From: Opacimonas immobilis
Lineage (GTDB): Bacteria; Pseudomonadota; Gammaproteobacteria; Enterobacterales; Alteromonadaceae
NCBI RefSeq assembly: GCF_048282545.1
Contig: NZ_CP182485.1
Span: 1,674,001 to 1,738,000, forward strand
DNA: 64,000 nucleotides
Direction of reading: 5' to 3'
Shown here in pieces: positions 34,700 to 43,226 of the stretch (position 1 is its first letter; every line of letters starts with the position of its first letter). Made by a program: the position numbers and the translations under genes. The notes under the pieces were generated by a model that saw nothing but the letters and a program-made list of their open reading frames with translations, was not told where the DNA came from and did not search any database.

Positions 34700-34722
34700 A
34701 AGCGGATCGTGCATTACCGCTT
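34700..34722 (+). terminator. Hairpin after mini-LuxR 2
   Basis: AAGCGG (34700-34705) / CCGCTT (34717-34722), extendable by flanking TGT/ACA. No clear T-tract, so termination is uncertain. Confidence 0.35.
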
Positions 34723-34761
34723 CACATAATTCTGTCACCCTAAAGAGTAAATAAAGAAAAA

Positions 34762-34790
34762 TGTCCGTTTGGTGATAGTTTTTGTCCGTT
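34762..34790 (+). promoter_or_regulatory. Paired TGTCCGTT direct repeats
   Basis: Two exact TGTCCGTT copies (34762-34769 and 34783-34790) spaced 21 bp start to start, i.e. two helical turns, about 100 bp before mini-LuxR 3. This resembles a tandem regulator site. Confidence 0.35.
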
Positions 34791-34886
34791 AGAGAAAAGA
34801 AATAAATCTTTGCAATATTAATTTATTGTCTACGCTATAAAAGAAATTAAAAACTAAGGAAATATTAGGTTAAGGAAGAAGTAAAA

Positions 34887-35093
34887 ATGTCACAAGATTT
34901 GCCGTATCTGAATACCCGTGAAACACAAATTGTTAACTATTTGATACAAGGTCTTACCAATACCGAAATAGGAAAAGAGTTGCACCTTTCAGTACATACT
35001 ATCAAATATCATTTAGGTCGTATCTATCAAAAGCAAGGTGTCAGTAATCGGGCATTGTTGATTAAAGCCTATTATGACAGGCAAAGTGAGTAG
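34887..35093 (+). CDS. Stand-alone LuxR/GerE-type HTH protein 3
   Basis: 68 aa, ATG start with purine-rich SD (AAGGAAG at 34873-34879). A LuxR HTH with nothing before it (LNTRETQIVNYLIQGLTNTE, then IGKELHLSVHTIKYHLGRIYQK). Third of the cluster and the most different in the recognition helix (SVHTIKYH against SERTVKFH). Confidence 0.8.
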   Translation: MSQDLPYLNTRETQIVNYLIQGLTNTEIGKELHLSVHTIKYHLGRIYQKQGVSNRALLIKAYYDRQSE

Positions 35094-35123
35094 TTAATCT
35101 TTGTAAAACATAAGTTTAAATAA

Positions 35124-35240
35124 CATGAACGTATTGCGTATGACTCTAAAATTGCTCCGGGTGAGTCAGACGCTTTTATCGACGCTGCAGAATTTGCTCG
35201 TTCAGTTCGAAATCGTCAAGATATGATTAACTTCGAATAG
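35124..35240 (+). pseudogene. Remnant of the 3' end of an unidentified gene
   Basis: Open frame ending at TAG 35238-35240 encodes about 38 residues with protein-like composition (ERIAYDSKIAPGESDAFIDA, then AEFARSVRNRQDMINFE), but an in-frame TAA lies immediately upstream and there is no start codon. It looks like the C-terminus of a deleted gene. It overlaps the end of the convergent permease gene by 14 bp. Family not recognised. Confidence 0.35.
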
Positions 35241-36102
35241 GACGCTGCAACCGCCGTGTCCACAACGCGCCAGCCATCGCCAACCCAAACCCTGGCAGCG
35301 TCCACCATGAGGGGGTTTCACCGACCACAGGCCAAGCAAAAAACGCCCCCATTGCTGGCACCAAAAACATGATCGCCGTCGCTTGCGCCAACGAACCTGT
35401 TCTGACCAAAGCGAACATCAAGAGCATGCCAATCACCGTGTTAACCACGACCAAATGCCCAACGCTCCAAAACAGTGCCTCCGACGGAACATAAATCACG
35501 CCCTCAACCAGCCAAGCGAGTGGTGCTGCGATCACTGCGGCAAAACAATATTGCACCCAAGTGGCGGTAACCGGATGAACGTGCAGTTTGCGATTCTTCT
35601 CGATGACTTGCCCAACTGACATGCCCAAAACCGCCACAAATCCCAATAACGCCCCCAGCAAATACCCCGTTTGCCCATCCATATTCAAGCCGACAATCCA
35701 CCCCGCACCGGCAAGTCCGAGCCCTAATGCACACCAAGTCTGCCAAGATGGCCAACTTCGGATATACAAGGCACTGGCCAAAATAATCAACGCCGGTTGT
35801 GACGCCGCAATTAAGGCCATAATGCTCGCACTGGCGCCAAGTTTCATTCCGACATACATGGTGCCAAAATGCCCAATATGCAAAAACACACCGGTCGCAG
35901 CGAGTTGTTTGATAGTAGACAGAGGCGGCAGGGATAACCGCATGAAGATCACAAAAGGCGTGACAAATAACGCCGCCCCAACGAACCGGTAGGCGAGAAG
36001 ATTAAACGGCTCAGTGTATTCCAAAGCCAGCTTAGCCACCGCGTAACCCGTTGACCAGACAACTAAAAACAGCCAAGGAAGAAGGCGTGTGAACATCGGC
36101 AT
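35227..36102 (-). CDS. DMT-superfamily (EamA) permease
   Basis: 291 aa with ten predicted membrane helices in two EamA repeats; FLVVWSTGYAVAKLALEYTEPFNLLAYRF at the start and the AIMFLVPAMGAFFAWPVVGETP stretch in repeat two are typical. This family exports or imports amino acids, nucleotides or other small molecules; the substrate cannot be told. ATG 36102, or ATG 36096 two codons later. Confidence 0.88.
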   Translation of the reverse strand: MPMFTRLLPWLFLVVWSTGYAVAKLALEYTEPFNLLAYRFVGAALFVTPFVIFMRLSLPPLSTIKQLAATGVFLHIGHFGTMYVGMKLGASASIMALIAASQPALIILASALYIRSWPSWQTWCALGLGLAGAGWIVGLNMDGQTGYLLGALLGFVAVLGMSVGQVIEKNRKLHVHPVTATWVQYCFAAVIAAPLAWLVEGVIYVPSEALFWSVGHLVVVNTVIGMLLMFALVRTGSLAQATAIMFLVPAMGAFFAWPVVGETPSWWTLPGFGLAMAGALWTRRLQRPIRS

Positions 36103-36117
36103 ACCCGTGACATAAAA

Positions 36118-36143
36118 ATCGCCATGCTAGATGGCATGGCGAT
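36118..36143 (-). terminator. Rho-independent terminator of the homocysteine methyltransferase gene
   Basis: Perfect 10-bp stem ATCGCCATGC / GCATGGCGAT with a 6-base loop and TTTT on the minus strand. Confidence 0.75.
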
Positions 36144-36213
36144 AAACGCAAGTGCGCCTTTAGTCGTATGCTATTAATGCAGTTCGTGCTCGCCAATGAG
36201 TGATGCAAAAGCT

Positions 36214-37146
36214 TTAGCCTAACTTGGCCTTTACCGCCTGTATATGTTCTGGAGTGACTTCACAACAGCCACCGATAATACGTGCGCCTTGGCCAAACCA
36301 CTGCATCGCAAACTCAGCGTATTGCGCCGGCGCTAAATCTTGTCGACGTTGTAAAGTACTGACCGTTTCCCCAGGATACAACGACTCGACGCTGACAAAT
36401 CCATTGGCATAAGCACCTGTGGTAACCCCTAAACTCAGTAATTGAGGTAACGCCGCCGTGATGGCTTCAGGGCGAGAGCAGTTTAGGAGCACAGCATCGG
36501 GCTGATACTCAGCAATCGTCATTAGGGCCTCGCTTAATGGCTCACCCCCTCGTAATTGCTGAGGCGCGCTATCTGATACTGAAAATGCCACCCAGACCGG
36601 TTTACCTGATGCTTTAGCTGCCGTACACGCTGCAGTTGCCTCAGCAATAGAGGACATGGTTTCACACAAAAACACATCACAGTCGCTTTGTAATGCCACT
36701 AGCTGTTGGTAGCTTGCCAATGACTGGGCAAAATCCGGTGCTACATTGGGTCGATAACTGGCCAATAAAGGCGGTAAACATCCAGCAATCAACACATCTT
36801 CTCTACCTGAGGCTGTAATGGCTTCTCGCGCTGCGTATAGTGCCTTTTCATGTAACGTTTCCAGCCAGTCCAATGCGTTATTAGCGTCGAGTCTGTCGGG
36901 CGTTGCGGTGTAGGTGTTTAAGGTAATGACATCGGCGCCTGTGGCAATAAATTCAGCGTGAAGCTCAGTCACTAATTCAGGCTCATAAAACATGATATCG
37001 CTCGACCAGAGATTAGAAAGCGGGCGTTTAGAGCGCTGAATCAGAGTTTGTCCCATGCCCCCGTCAAGACAAATAAATGCTTTGCCGTTCAGGCCAGTTA
37101 GACCTGCCAGCTTATGCACATGAAGAGAAGCCGTTTTATGCGTCAT
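36214..37146 (-). CDS. Homocysteine S-methyltransferase family protein
   Basis: 310 aa TIM-barrel methyltransferase. N-terminal CLDGGMGQTLIQ glycine motif, the zinc-ligand LLNCSRPEAI, and the C-terminal zinc pair GGCCEVTPEHI are all present. It resembles MmuM / BHMT-type enzymes that use S-methylmethionine or a betaine-like donor to make methionine from homocysteine. Single gene, divergent from the amylase; no SAM riboswitch is seen in the 161-bp gap before it. Confidence 0.88.
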   Translation of the reverse strand: MTHKTASLHVHKLAGLTGLNGKAFICLDGGMGQTLIQRSKRPLSNLWSSDIMFYEPELVTELHAEFIATGADVITLNTYTATPDRLDANNALDWLETLHEKALYAAREAITASGREDVLIAGCLPPLLASYRPNVAPDFAQSLASYQQLVALQSDCDVFLCETMSSIAEATAACTAAKASGKPVWVAFSVSDSAPQQLRGGEPLSEALMTIAEYQPDAVLLNCSRPEAITAALPQLLSLGVTTGAYANGFVSVESLYPGETVSTLQRRQDLAPAQYAEFAMQWFGQGARIIGGCCEVTPEHIQAVKAKLG

Positions 37147-37307
37147 TTAGCCACTTAAAATAAACCTAAACAATGCGCTATGATACCTTGTATAAGCACA
37201 ATAATGAAATCGTATGCATCGCCCATAAAGTATTAATTTAATGTAAGCTAATCAAATAATTTAAGAGTATTTTGTATTAATCGGCTATGTGATTAAGGGA
37301 TAAAATA

Positions 37308-39215
37308 ATGACAAAAAGCACTTCGCATATCATTGCGTCAGCAATAGCGGCGACCGCATTAGGCGCAGGTCTCATGGCTTGTTCACCTGCTAAACAAACC
37401 GCTGAACCAGCTAACGCCCATCAAGAGGGATACATTGTGGCGCAACCTGAGCATGTTAAACCTGTCGTTTATCAGGTGTTTACTCGATTGTTTGGCAACA
37501 CCAATACGACCAATAAGCCATGGGGCACGGTAGCAGAAAATGGCGTGGGCAAAATGTCTGATTTCACCGATGAGGCACTGATGGGGATCCGCGAACTTGG
37601 CGTGTCTCACATTTGGTATACGGGGATCCCGCACCATGCATTAGTCGCTGATTATACTGAGTATGGTATTTCATTGGACGATCCGGACGTGATCAAAGGA
37701 CGCGCCGGTTCGCCTTATGCAGTCAAAGATTATTATTCAGTGAATCCCGATTTGGCAGATGATCCAGCTAATCGCATGGCAGAGTTTGAAGCGTTAGTTC
37801 AGCGCACTCACACACACGGCATGAAGGTATTAATTGATATCGTACCCAATCACGTGGCGCGACAATATGAGTCATTGGGCAAGCCAGACGGGGTAGAGGA
37901 CTTTGGTGCGAATGATGATACCAGTGTGGAGTATGCACGCAATAACAATTTTTATTACATACCAGGCCAAGATTTTATGGTGCCTGAGTCGACCGATGGC
38001 TATCGGGCATTAGGCGGTGATTCTGCGCCTTTACTCGATGGAAAATTTGCAGAAAGCCCGGCCAAATGGACGGGTAACGGCTCGCGTTTAGCGCAACCGA
38101 ACATCAATGACTGGTATGAGACAGTCAAAGTCAATTATGGCGTTCGCCCAGACGGGACCTATGATTTTCCAACGTTGCCAAAAGAATATCGCAAAAAAGG
38201 ACTCGCTGAGCATCATGCCTTTTGGCAGGACAAAGACTTGCCAGATTCGTGGTATAAGTTTGAACACATTGTGCACTTTTGGTTAGACAAGGGAGTCGAT
38301 GGTTTTCGCTTTGATATGGCCGAGATGGTGCCCGTGGAGTTTTGGTCGTTTTTGAACTCTTCCATTAAAAACAAAAATCCTGATGCCTTTTTATTGGCTG
38401 AAGTCTACAATCCGAGCCTGTTTCGTGATTATTTACATCTAGGCAAAATGGATTACCTATATGACAAAGTGGATTTTTATGATTCGCTCAAATGGGTCAT
38501 TCAAGGTCACGGCAGTACCGATGCACTTGAGCGCATTCAGTCGGAAGTGCGCGACATCGAAGAACACATGCTACACTTTTTAGAAAACCACGATGAGCAG
38601 CGCATTGCCAGTCCAGATTTTGCCGGTGACATGCACAAAGGCAAGCCTATGCTGGTAGTATCTGCCCTGATCAGTCGCTCACCGACCATGTTGTATTTTG
38701 GTCAAGATGTAGGTGAAGATGGTTCAGAAGTCCCTGGCTTTGGTGGACCCACGCGTACGTCGATTTTCGATTACATCGGGGTACCTGCACATCAGCGCTG
38801 GATGAACGAGGGTAAGTTTGACGGGGGGCAGCTCACAGAGGAAGAACAAGCGTTACGTGAGTTTTATATTAAAGTGATGGACATCGCGGCATTTCATCCC
38901 GCCATGGCAGGTGAATATATTTCTCTGCACAGTGCGAATAAAGCCACTGAAGGTTATACTGACAAGCACTTTGCGTTCACTCGATTTACCCTGGAAGACC
39001 GTTTGATTGTGGTGAATAATTTCACTACTGAACCCATGCAAACGACTCTTACGATTCCCGCAGCGGTGGTGTCGCAATTACAGCTGCGTGCAGGGGAAAA
39101 TGCACTGAAAGATTTGCTTAGCGAGGCTGATTACGCGTTGCACGTAACGAATGGTGTGGGCGAGTTAACCCTGAATTTGCAAGGGCTTGAATCGGTTGTG
39201 CTTGAGGTCAACTAA
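37308..39215 (+). CDS. GH13 alpha-amylase family lipoprotein
   Basis: 635 aa. Lipobox LMAC ends the signal peptide. GH13 regions: DIVPNHV, DGFRFDMAE (nucleophile Asp336), LLAEVYN (acid/base Glu365) and FLENHDEQR (Asp429). The RLFGNTNTTNKPWG start is like alpha-amylases from marine Bacteroidetes and Alteromonadales. Expected in the periplasm or on the outer membrane, cutting starch or maltodextrins. The GH31 gene follows after one base; together they form a secreted alpha-glucan unit. Confidence 0.9.
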   Translation: MTKSTSHIIASAIAATALGAGLMACSPAKQTAEPANAHQEGYIVAQPEHVKPVVYQVFTRLFGNTNTTNKPWGTVAENGVGKMSDFTDEALMGIRELGVSHIWYTGIPHHALVADYTEYGISLDDPDVIKGRAGSPYAVKDYYSVNPDLADDPANRMAEFEALVQRTHTHGMKVLIDIVPNHVARQYESLGKPDGVEDFGANDDTSVEYARNNNFYYIPGQDFMVPESTDGYRALGGDSAPLLDGKFAESPAKWTGNGSRLAQPNINDWYETVKVNYGVRPDGTYDFPTLPKEYRKKGLAEHHAFWQDKDLPDSWYKFEHIVHFWLDKGVDGFRFDMAEMVPVEFWSFLNSSIKNKNPDAFLLAEVYNPSLFRDYLHLGKMDYLYDKVDFYDSLKWVIQGHGSTDALERIQSEVRDIEEHMLHFLENHDEQRIASPDFAGDMHKGKPMLVVSALISRSPTMLYFGQDVGEDGSEVPGFGGPTRTSIFDYIGVPAHQRWMNEGKFDGGQLTEEEQALREFYIKVMDIAAFHPAMAGEYISLHSANKATEGYTDKHFAFTRFTLEDRLIVVNNFTTEPMQTTLTIPAAVVSQLQLRAGENALKDLLSEADYALHVTNGVGELTLNLQGLESVVLEVN

Positions 39216-39216
39216 C

Positions 39217-41589
39217 ATGAAACGAAACCCCATAATAAGTGGCGCGTTGTTCGCGCTGCTTGGCTTCTCGACCCAAGCTCAAGTCACATCACACGTGCAT
39301 AACGACGCAACATTGATTGTGCAAACTGAGCAATACCCGATACACATTACTCAGCTCAATACTGGTGTATTTGAAATCGTGGTTGAGAGCGAACAAAATA
39401 TGCTGCCATCGTTTGCATTACCAGACAATCACACGCCTAAGACTGCTGAATTAATCCAGTCTACAGACACACTCATGTTTGGTGGGCATGGATATACAGT
39501 GCACGTAGATAAAGCCACCACCCGTTTATCTTTTGTGAAAGACAATGAAGTCTTGGTTGCAGAAGAAGCCGGCGCGTTTGTTTATCCCAATATGCGTGGC
39601 TTTCGTTTTGCGATTGATGAAGGTGAAGCATTTTACGGTGGTGGACAACGTGTGTTAGGAATGGATCGTCGAGGCCACAAAATGCCATTATACAACCGTG
39701 CGCATTATGGCTATACGACCGAATCCAACCAGATGTACTATTCGCTGCCAGCAGTCCTGTCTGACCAAAACTATGCGATTTTGTTTGATAATAGTGCGAG
39801 CGGTGAGCTGGATATTGGTGCTGATGAGTCCAATATTTTAGAATTTACCGCGCAAGCAGGGCGTATGGCGTATATTGTGGTCATGGCAGAAGATACGGCG
39901 CGTTTATCACAAAAAGTTACGCAAACCACTGGTTTACAGCCTGTCCCAGCGCGCTGGAGCATGGGGAACTTTGCCTCGCGCTTTGGCTATCGCAGCCAAA
40001 CACAGACGCTTGAAACCGCGCAGAAGTTTCGCGATTTAGGTGTACCCTTAGACGCTATCGTACTGGATCTGTACTGGTTTGGCCCTGAGATGAAAGGGGA
40101 CATGGGTAACTTAGATTGGGATCGCACTGCATGGCCTGAGCCTGAGCAAATGATTGCACAGCTTGCTCAAGATAATGTCAAAACTGTATTGATCACTGAG
40201 CCATTTATATTAACGACCTCTAATCAGTGGGACAACGCGGTCAATAACAATGCATTAGCCAAGGGATTAAATGGACAGCCAAAGCGTTTTGATTTTTTCT
40301 TTGGCAATACCGGGTTGGTCGATGTCTTTAGCCCTGAGGGCACACAGTGGTTTAATCAATTTTATCAAACTCTTGCCGACCAAGGTGTAGCCGGTTGGTG
40401 GGGGGATTTGGGCGAGCCTGAAGTTCACCCAAGTGATTCACTACATCAGCTTAATGGCGTCACGCGCACTGCTGACGAACTACACAATGTCTATGGTCAT
40501 CAATGGGCTAAGAACCTTTATGAGCTATCACGCCAACACCAGCCAGAGCAGCGCCCATTTATTATGATGCGTGCCGGGTTTCTTGGCTCCCAGCGTTTTG
40601 GCATGGTGCCGTGGACGGGGGACGTTTCACGTAGTTGGGGCGGATTGCAGTCACAAGTAGAACTCTCATTACAAATGTCGGTGTTTGGCCTTGCTTATAT
40701 TCACTCTGATGTGGGCGGATTTGCTGGTGGTGAGGTGTTCGATCCTGAACTTTATATTCGCTGGACACAACATGGGGCGTTTAGCCCTGTATTTCGTCCC
40801 CACGCGCAAGAAAATATTGCACCAGAGCCAGTGTTCCATCCAGGCCCTGCGTTAGACATTGCAAGGGACTATATTCAGCTCCGCTATTCTTTGATGCCGT
40901 ATATTTATTCCATGGCACTAGAAAACAGTTTGACCGGCATGCCATTGATGCGTCCGTTGAGTTTCTATCACAAAGATGCCTTTGCTCGCAGTGCTGATAG
41001 TTACTATTTTGGTAAGTCGTTCTTGGTGACGCCAGTGACAGAAGCTGGGGTGACTGAAATCGCAATCAACCTTCCGGACGGCGTATGGTTTGATTATTGG
41101 AGTAAAGCCAAACGCGAAGGGGGGCAAGAGGTCTTAGTTGATGCGCCATTAGCGCTGATGCCGGTGCATGTTCAAGCGGGGAGTTTTGTCCCGATGTTAG
41201 CTGAGGCACCCATGCACTTAGATGACTATTCCAGCCAAGACATCGTGATTGAATACTACGCTGATAACAGTGTGCAAAGTGCTGCGAGCACTTGGTATGA
41301 AGACGATGGGATATCGCCTGATAGCTTGAGTGACGCACAGTATCAACGTGTTTTGATGAGCGCTGAGCAGCGCTCAAATACGTTGTCATTGCGCTACGAT
41401 GTCGTCGGAACTTATTCTACAGCACCTGCTCAGCGTAACGTTGAGCAAGTGATCTATGGCTTGCCAAAGCCAACCCAAGTTTCAGTCGATGGACAGATAT
41501 TATCATCCTCCCAGTGGCGCTATACCAATGGAGCCTTAAACTTTATTTTGTCACTCAAAACGGCAGCAAGCGTGTCGGTTGCTTTTTGA
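39217..41589 (+). CDS. Exported GH31 alpha-glucosidase
   Basis: 790 aa from ATG 39217, right after the amylase stop; a signal peptide follows (MKRNPIISGALFALLGFSTQAQ). GH31 hallmarks: nucleophile region GWWGDLGEPEV, acid/base region IHSDVGGFAGG, and the N-terminal galactose-mutarotase-like beta domain (FYGGGQRVLGMDRRG). It should release glucose from the non-reducing ends of maltodextrins made by the amylase. Confidence 0.92.
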   Translation: MKRNPIISGALFALLGFSTQAQVTSHVHNDATLIVQTEQYPIHITQLNTGVFEIVVESEQNMLPSFALPDNHTPKTAELIQSTDTLMFGGHGYTVHVDKATTRLSFVKDNEVLVAEEAGAFVYPNMRGFRFAIDEGEAFYGGGQRVLGMDRRGHKMPLYNRAHYGYTTESNQMYYSLPAVLSDQNYAILFDNSASGELDIGADESNILEFTAQAGRMAYIVVMAEDTARLSQKVTQTTGLQPVPARWSMGNFASRFGYRSQTQTLETAQKFRDLGVPLDAIVLDLYWFGPEMKGDMGNLDWDRTAWPEPEQMIAQLAQDNVKTVLITEPFILTTSNQWDNAVNNNALAKGLNGQPKRFDFFFGNTGLVDVFSPEGTQWFNQFYQTLADQGVAGWWGDLGEPEVHPSDSLHQLNGVTRTADELHNVYGHQWAKNLYELSRQHQPEQRPFIMMRAGFLGSQRFGMVPWTGDVSRSWGGLQSQVELSLQMSVFGLAYIHSDVGGFAGGEVFDPELYIRWTQHGAFSPVFRPHAQENIAPEPVFHPGPALDIARDYIQLRYSLMPYIYSMALENSLTGMPLMRPLSFYHKDAFARSADSYYFGKSFLVTPVTEAGVTEIAINLPDGVWFDYWSKAKREGGQEVLVDAPLALMPVHVQAGSFVPMLAEAPMHLDDYSSQDIVIEYYADNSVQSAASTWYEDDGISPDSLSDAQYQRVLMSAEQRSNTLSLRYDVVGTYSTAPAQRNVEQVIYGLPKPTQVSVDGQILSSSQWRYTNGALNFILSLKTAASVSVAF

Positions 41590-41640
41590 ACCATCATCCG
41601 GCACTTCCTCACAATGAAAGCTTAATTTACGGTAAGCTAT

Positions 41641-42069
41641 TTATTCATTGAGTAGCTCAGCAATGGTGCTTACTAACACTTGGTTCTTAAATGGTTTTTG
41701 GATAATGGCATCTGCTCCATCTACGAGTGCTGCGTGTAAATGTTGATTCGCTGAGCCTGACACAACAATTATTTTTATATGAGCAAATTCAGTTTGCTCA
41801 CGAGTAAATTTGAGTATGTCTAAGCCATTTATACCTGGCATATTAACATCTAACGTCATGACCACAGGTCGATGTTCATGTAATAATTTGCCCGCCTGGA
41901 AACCATCTGCTGCCAAAATCGGCTCCCAATGAGATTGACGAATAATTCGGCCAATACTCTTTAACATTTCTAAATCATCTTCAATGACTAAAATTTTGGG
42001 TTTTTGCAAAACCGTTCTCGGTGTTAATGATAGCAGTTCAGCTATTTGTCCAGTCGATAAGTATTCCAT
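41641..42069 (-). CDS. Single-domain response regulator with truncated excisionase/MerR-like HTH
   Basis: 142 aa. Residues 3-21 (YLSTGQIAELLSLTPRTVLQ) match the first two helices of an excisionase-type HTH, but the wing is missing and the receiver starts at once (KPKILVIEDD, phospho-acceptor in LDVNMPGINGL, K in IIQKPF). Usual relatives carry a full ~50-residue HTH before the receiver. DNA binding is therefore doubtful; the half-HTH may be a relic or an interaction surface. Divergent from the porin-like gene and next to the REC-EAL gene, suggesting one signalling unit. Confidence 0.82.
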   Translation of the reverse strand: MEYLSTGQIAELLSLTPRTVLQKPKILVIEDDLEMLKSIGRIIRQSHWEPILAADGFQAGKLLHEHRPVVMTLDVNMPGINGLDILKFTREQTEFAHIKIIVVSGSANQHLHAALVDGADAIIQKPFKNQVLVSTIAELLNE

Positions 42070-42155
42070 ATATAAATCCTTTTATTTAGAATGTCACAAC
42101 TCCAGAAAGTCGATTAACAGACGAAATAATAGTGTTACTGTAAACAAGGAATGTT

Positions 42156-43217
42156 ATGAAAACAGCATATTTGTTGAAAAGCTTAATCCTAAGCGCATTT
42201 TGCTTGTCTTTTTCTTTATCGGCATTGGCTGGTGATAATGAAACGATAAATGCGACAAATACGAACAAATGGACACATCGAGTACAAGGTTTTGTGTTGT
42301 TTCGCTATGAGGATGAGCGTTTTTCTTTCCGCAGCGACCGCTCTCGCTTGCGTTTTATTGGAAATCTTGGCATTGCCTTAAGCAATGAACAGTGGTCTAT
42401 TCAGTCTCGACTCACAACAGGGTTGCGTGATAAACAAAATGTCCCAGCGATGACACTTGTGCATTTTTCTGAGCAACCACAGCCGGATTCAGACATTTAT
42501 GTTGACCGTCTCTTTATTCGCTATCACAGTTCTCAATGGGGAGCGGTTACTTTGGGTAAGCAGCCTTGGCCTTTAAAAAATGCAAGCGATGCTTTTTGGG
42601 ATCGTCATTTGCACCCAATTGGGGTAACTTGGCAGGGGACATCAATGCCGCTTACGTTGAGTTACCTTAAGCCATTAGATGGCGCTAGCAGTACGGTAGG
42701 TGAAATGTTTCTCGCTCAGGCGCATTTAACAGGGCAATTCTCACCGGAACTTTCTTGGCAGCTGTACCCTTGGTTTGTCTCTTATCATGGCGCACAGGCT
42801 GAATATGCGACTCGAGACACATTAATTGACCACATGTCTTGGCGCCTTTCTTCATGGCTAACGTTCAAAAACTTCCAATTGGGATTAGACTTAGGTAAGA
42901 ATACAGATGCTCCCAAAGAAGATTATGGCGATTTGAGTTGGGCGATTCAGCTTACCCATGGTGAGTTGCAACACGTGGGTAATGCGCAATGGCATGTTCG
43001 AGTTTTGCAAACAGAGCGCTATGGCGTTGTTACTGAATTTGCTCAAAACGCCGTTGCGGGTTTTTCTACATCAAACATTAAAGGTTTTGATGTTCGCTAC
43101 CGATATAGAATTAATCCAAAAGTTTGGATTGGTACTCGGTATAGCGACATAAAAACCATCAATAAGCCTGTCAAAGAAGGTCAACGACTCCGCATTGAAT
43201 TAGGTCTCACACTATAA
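42156..43217 (+). CDS. Porin-like outer-membrane beta-barrel protein
   Basis: 353 aa. Signal peptide to about residue 25 (LSALAG), then alternating polar/aromatic strands to the end (RLRIELGLTL, terminal hydrophobic). Features such as RLFIRYHSSQWGAVTLGKQPWPLKNASDAFWD resemble general or alginate-type porins. The REC-EAL gene follows after 9 bp and is probably co-transcribed. Substrate unknown. Confidence 0.72.
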   Translation: MKTAYLLKSLILSAFCLSFSLSALAGDNETINATNTNKWTHRVQGFVLFRYEDERFSFRSDRSRLRFIGNLGIALSNEQWSIQSRLTTGLRDKQNVPAMTLVHFSEQPQPDSDIYVDRLFIRYHSSQWGAVTLGKQPWPLKNASDAFWDRHLHPIGVTWQGTSMPLTLSYLKPLDGASSTVGEMFLAQAHLTGQFSPELSWQLYPWFVSYHGAQAEYATRDTLIDHMSWRLSSWLTFKNFQLGLDLGKNTDAPKEDYGDLSWAIQLTHGELQHVGNAQWHVRVLQTERYGVVTEFAQNAVAGFSTSNIKGFDVRYRYRINPKVWIGTRYSDIKTINKPVKEGQRLRIELGLTL

Positions 43218-43226
43218 GCGAATAGT

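Noticed and set aside
37147..37307. Possible SAM or homocysteine riboswitch upstream of the methyltransferase
   Set aside because: No SAM-I/SAM-II-like conserved core or expression platform could be seen.
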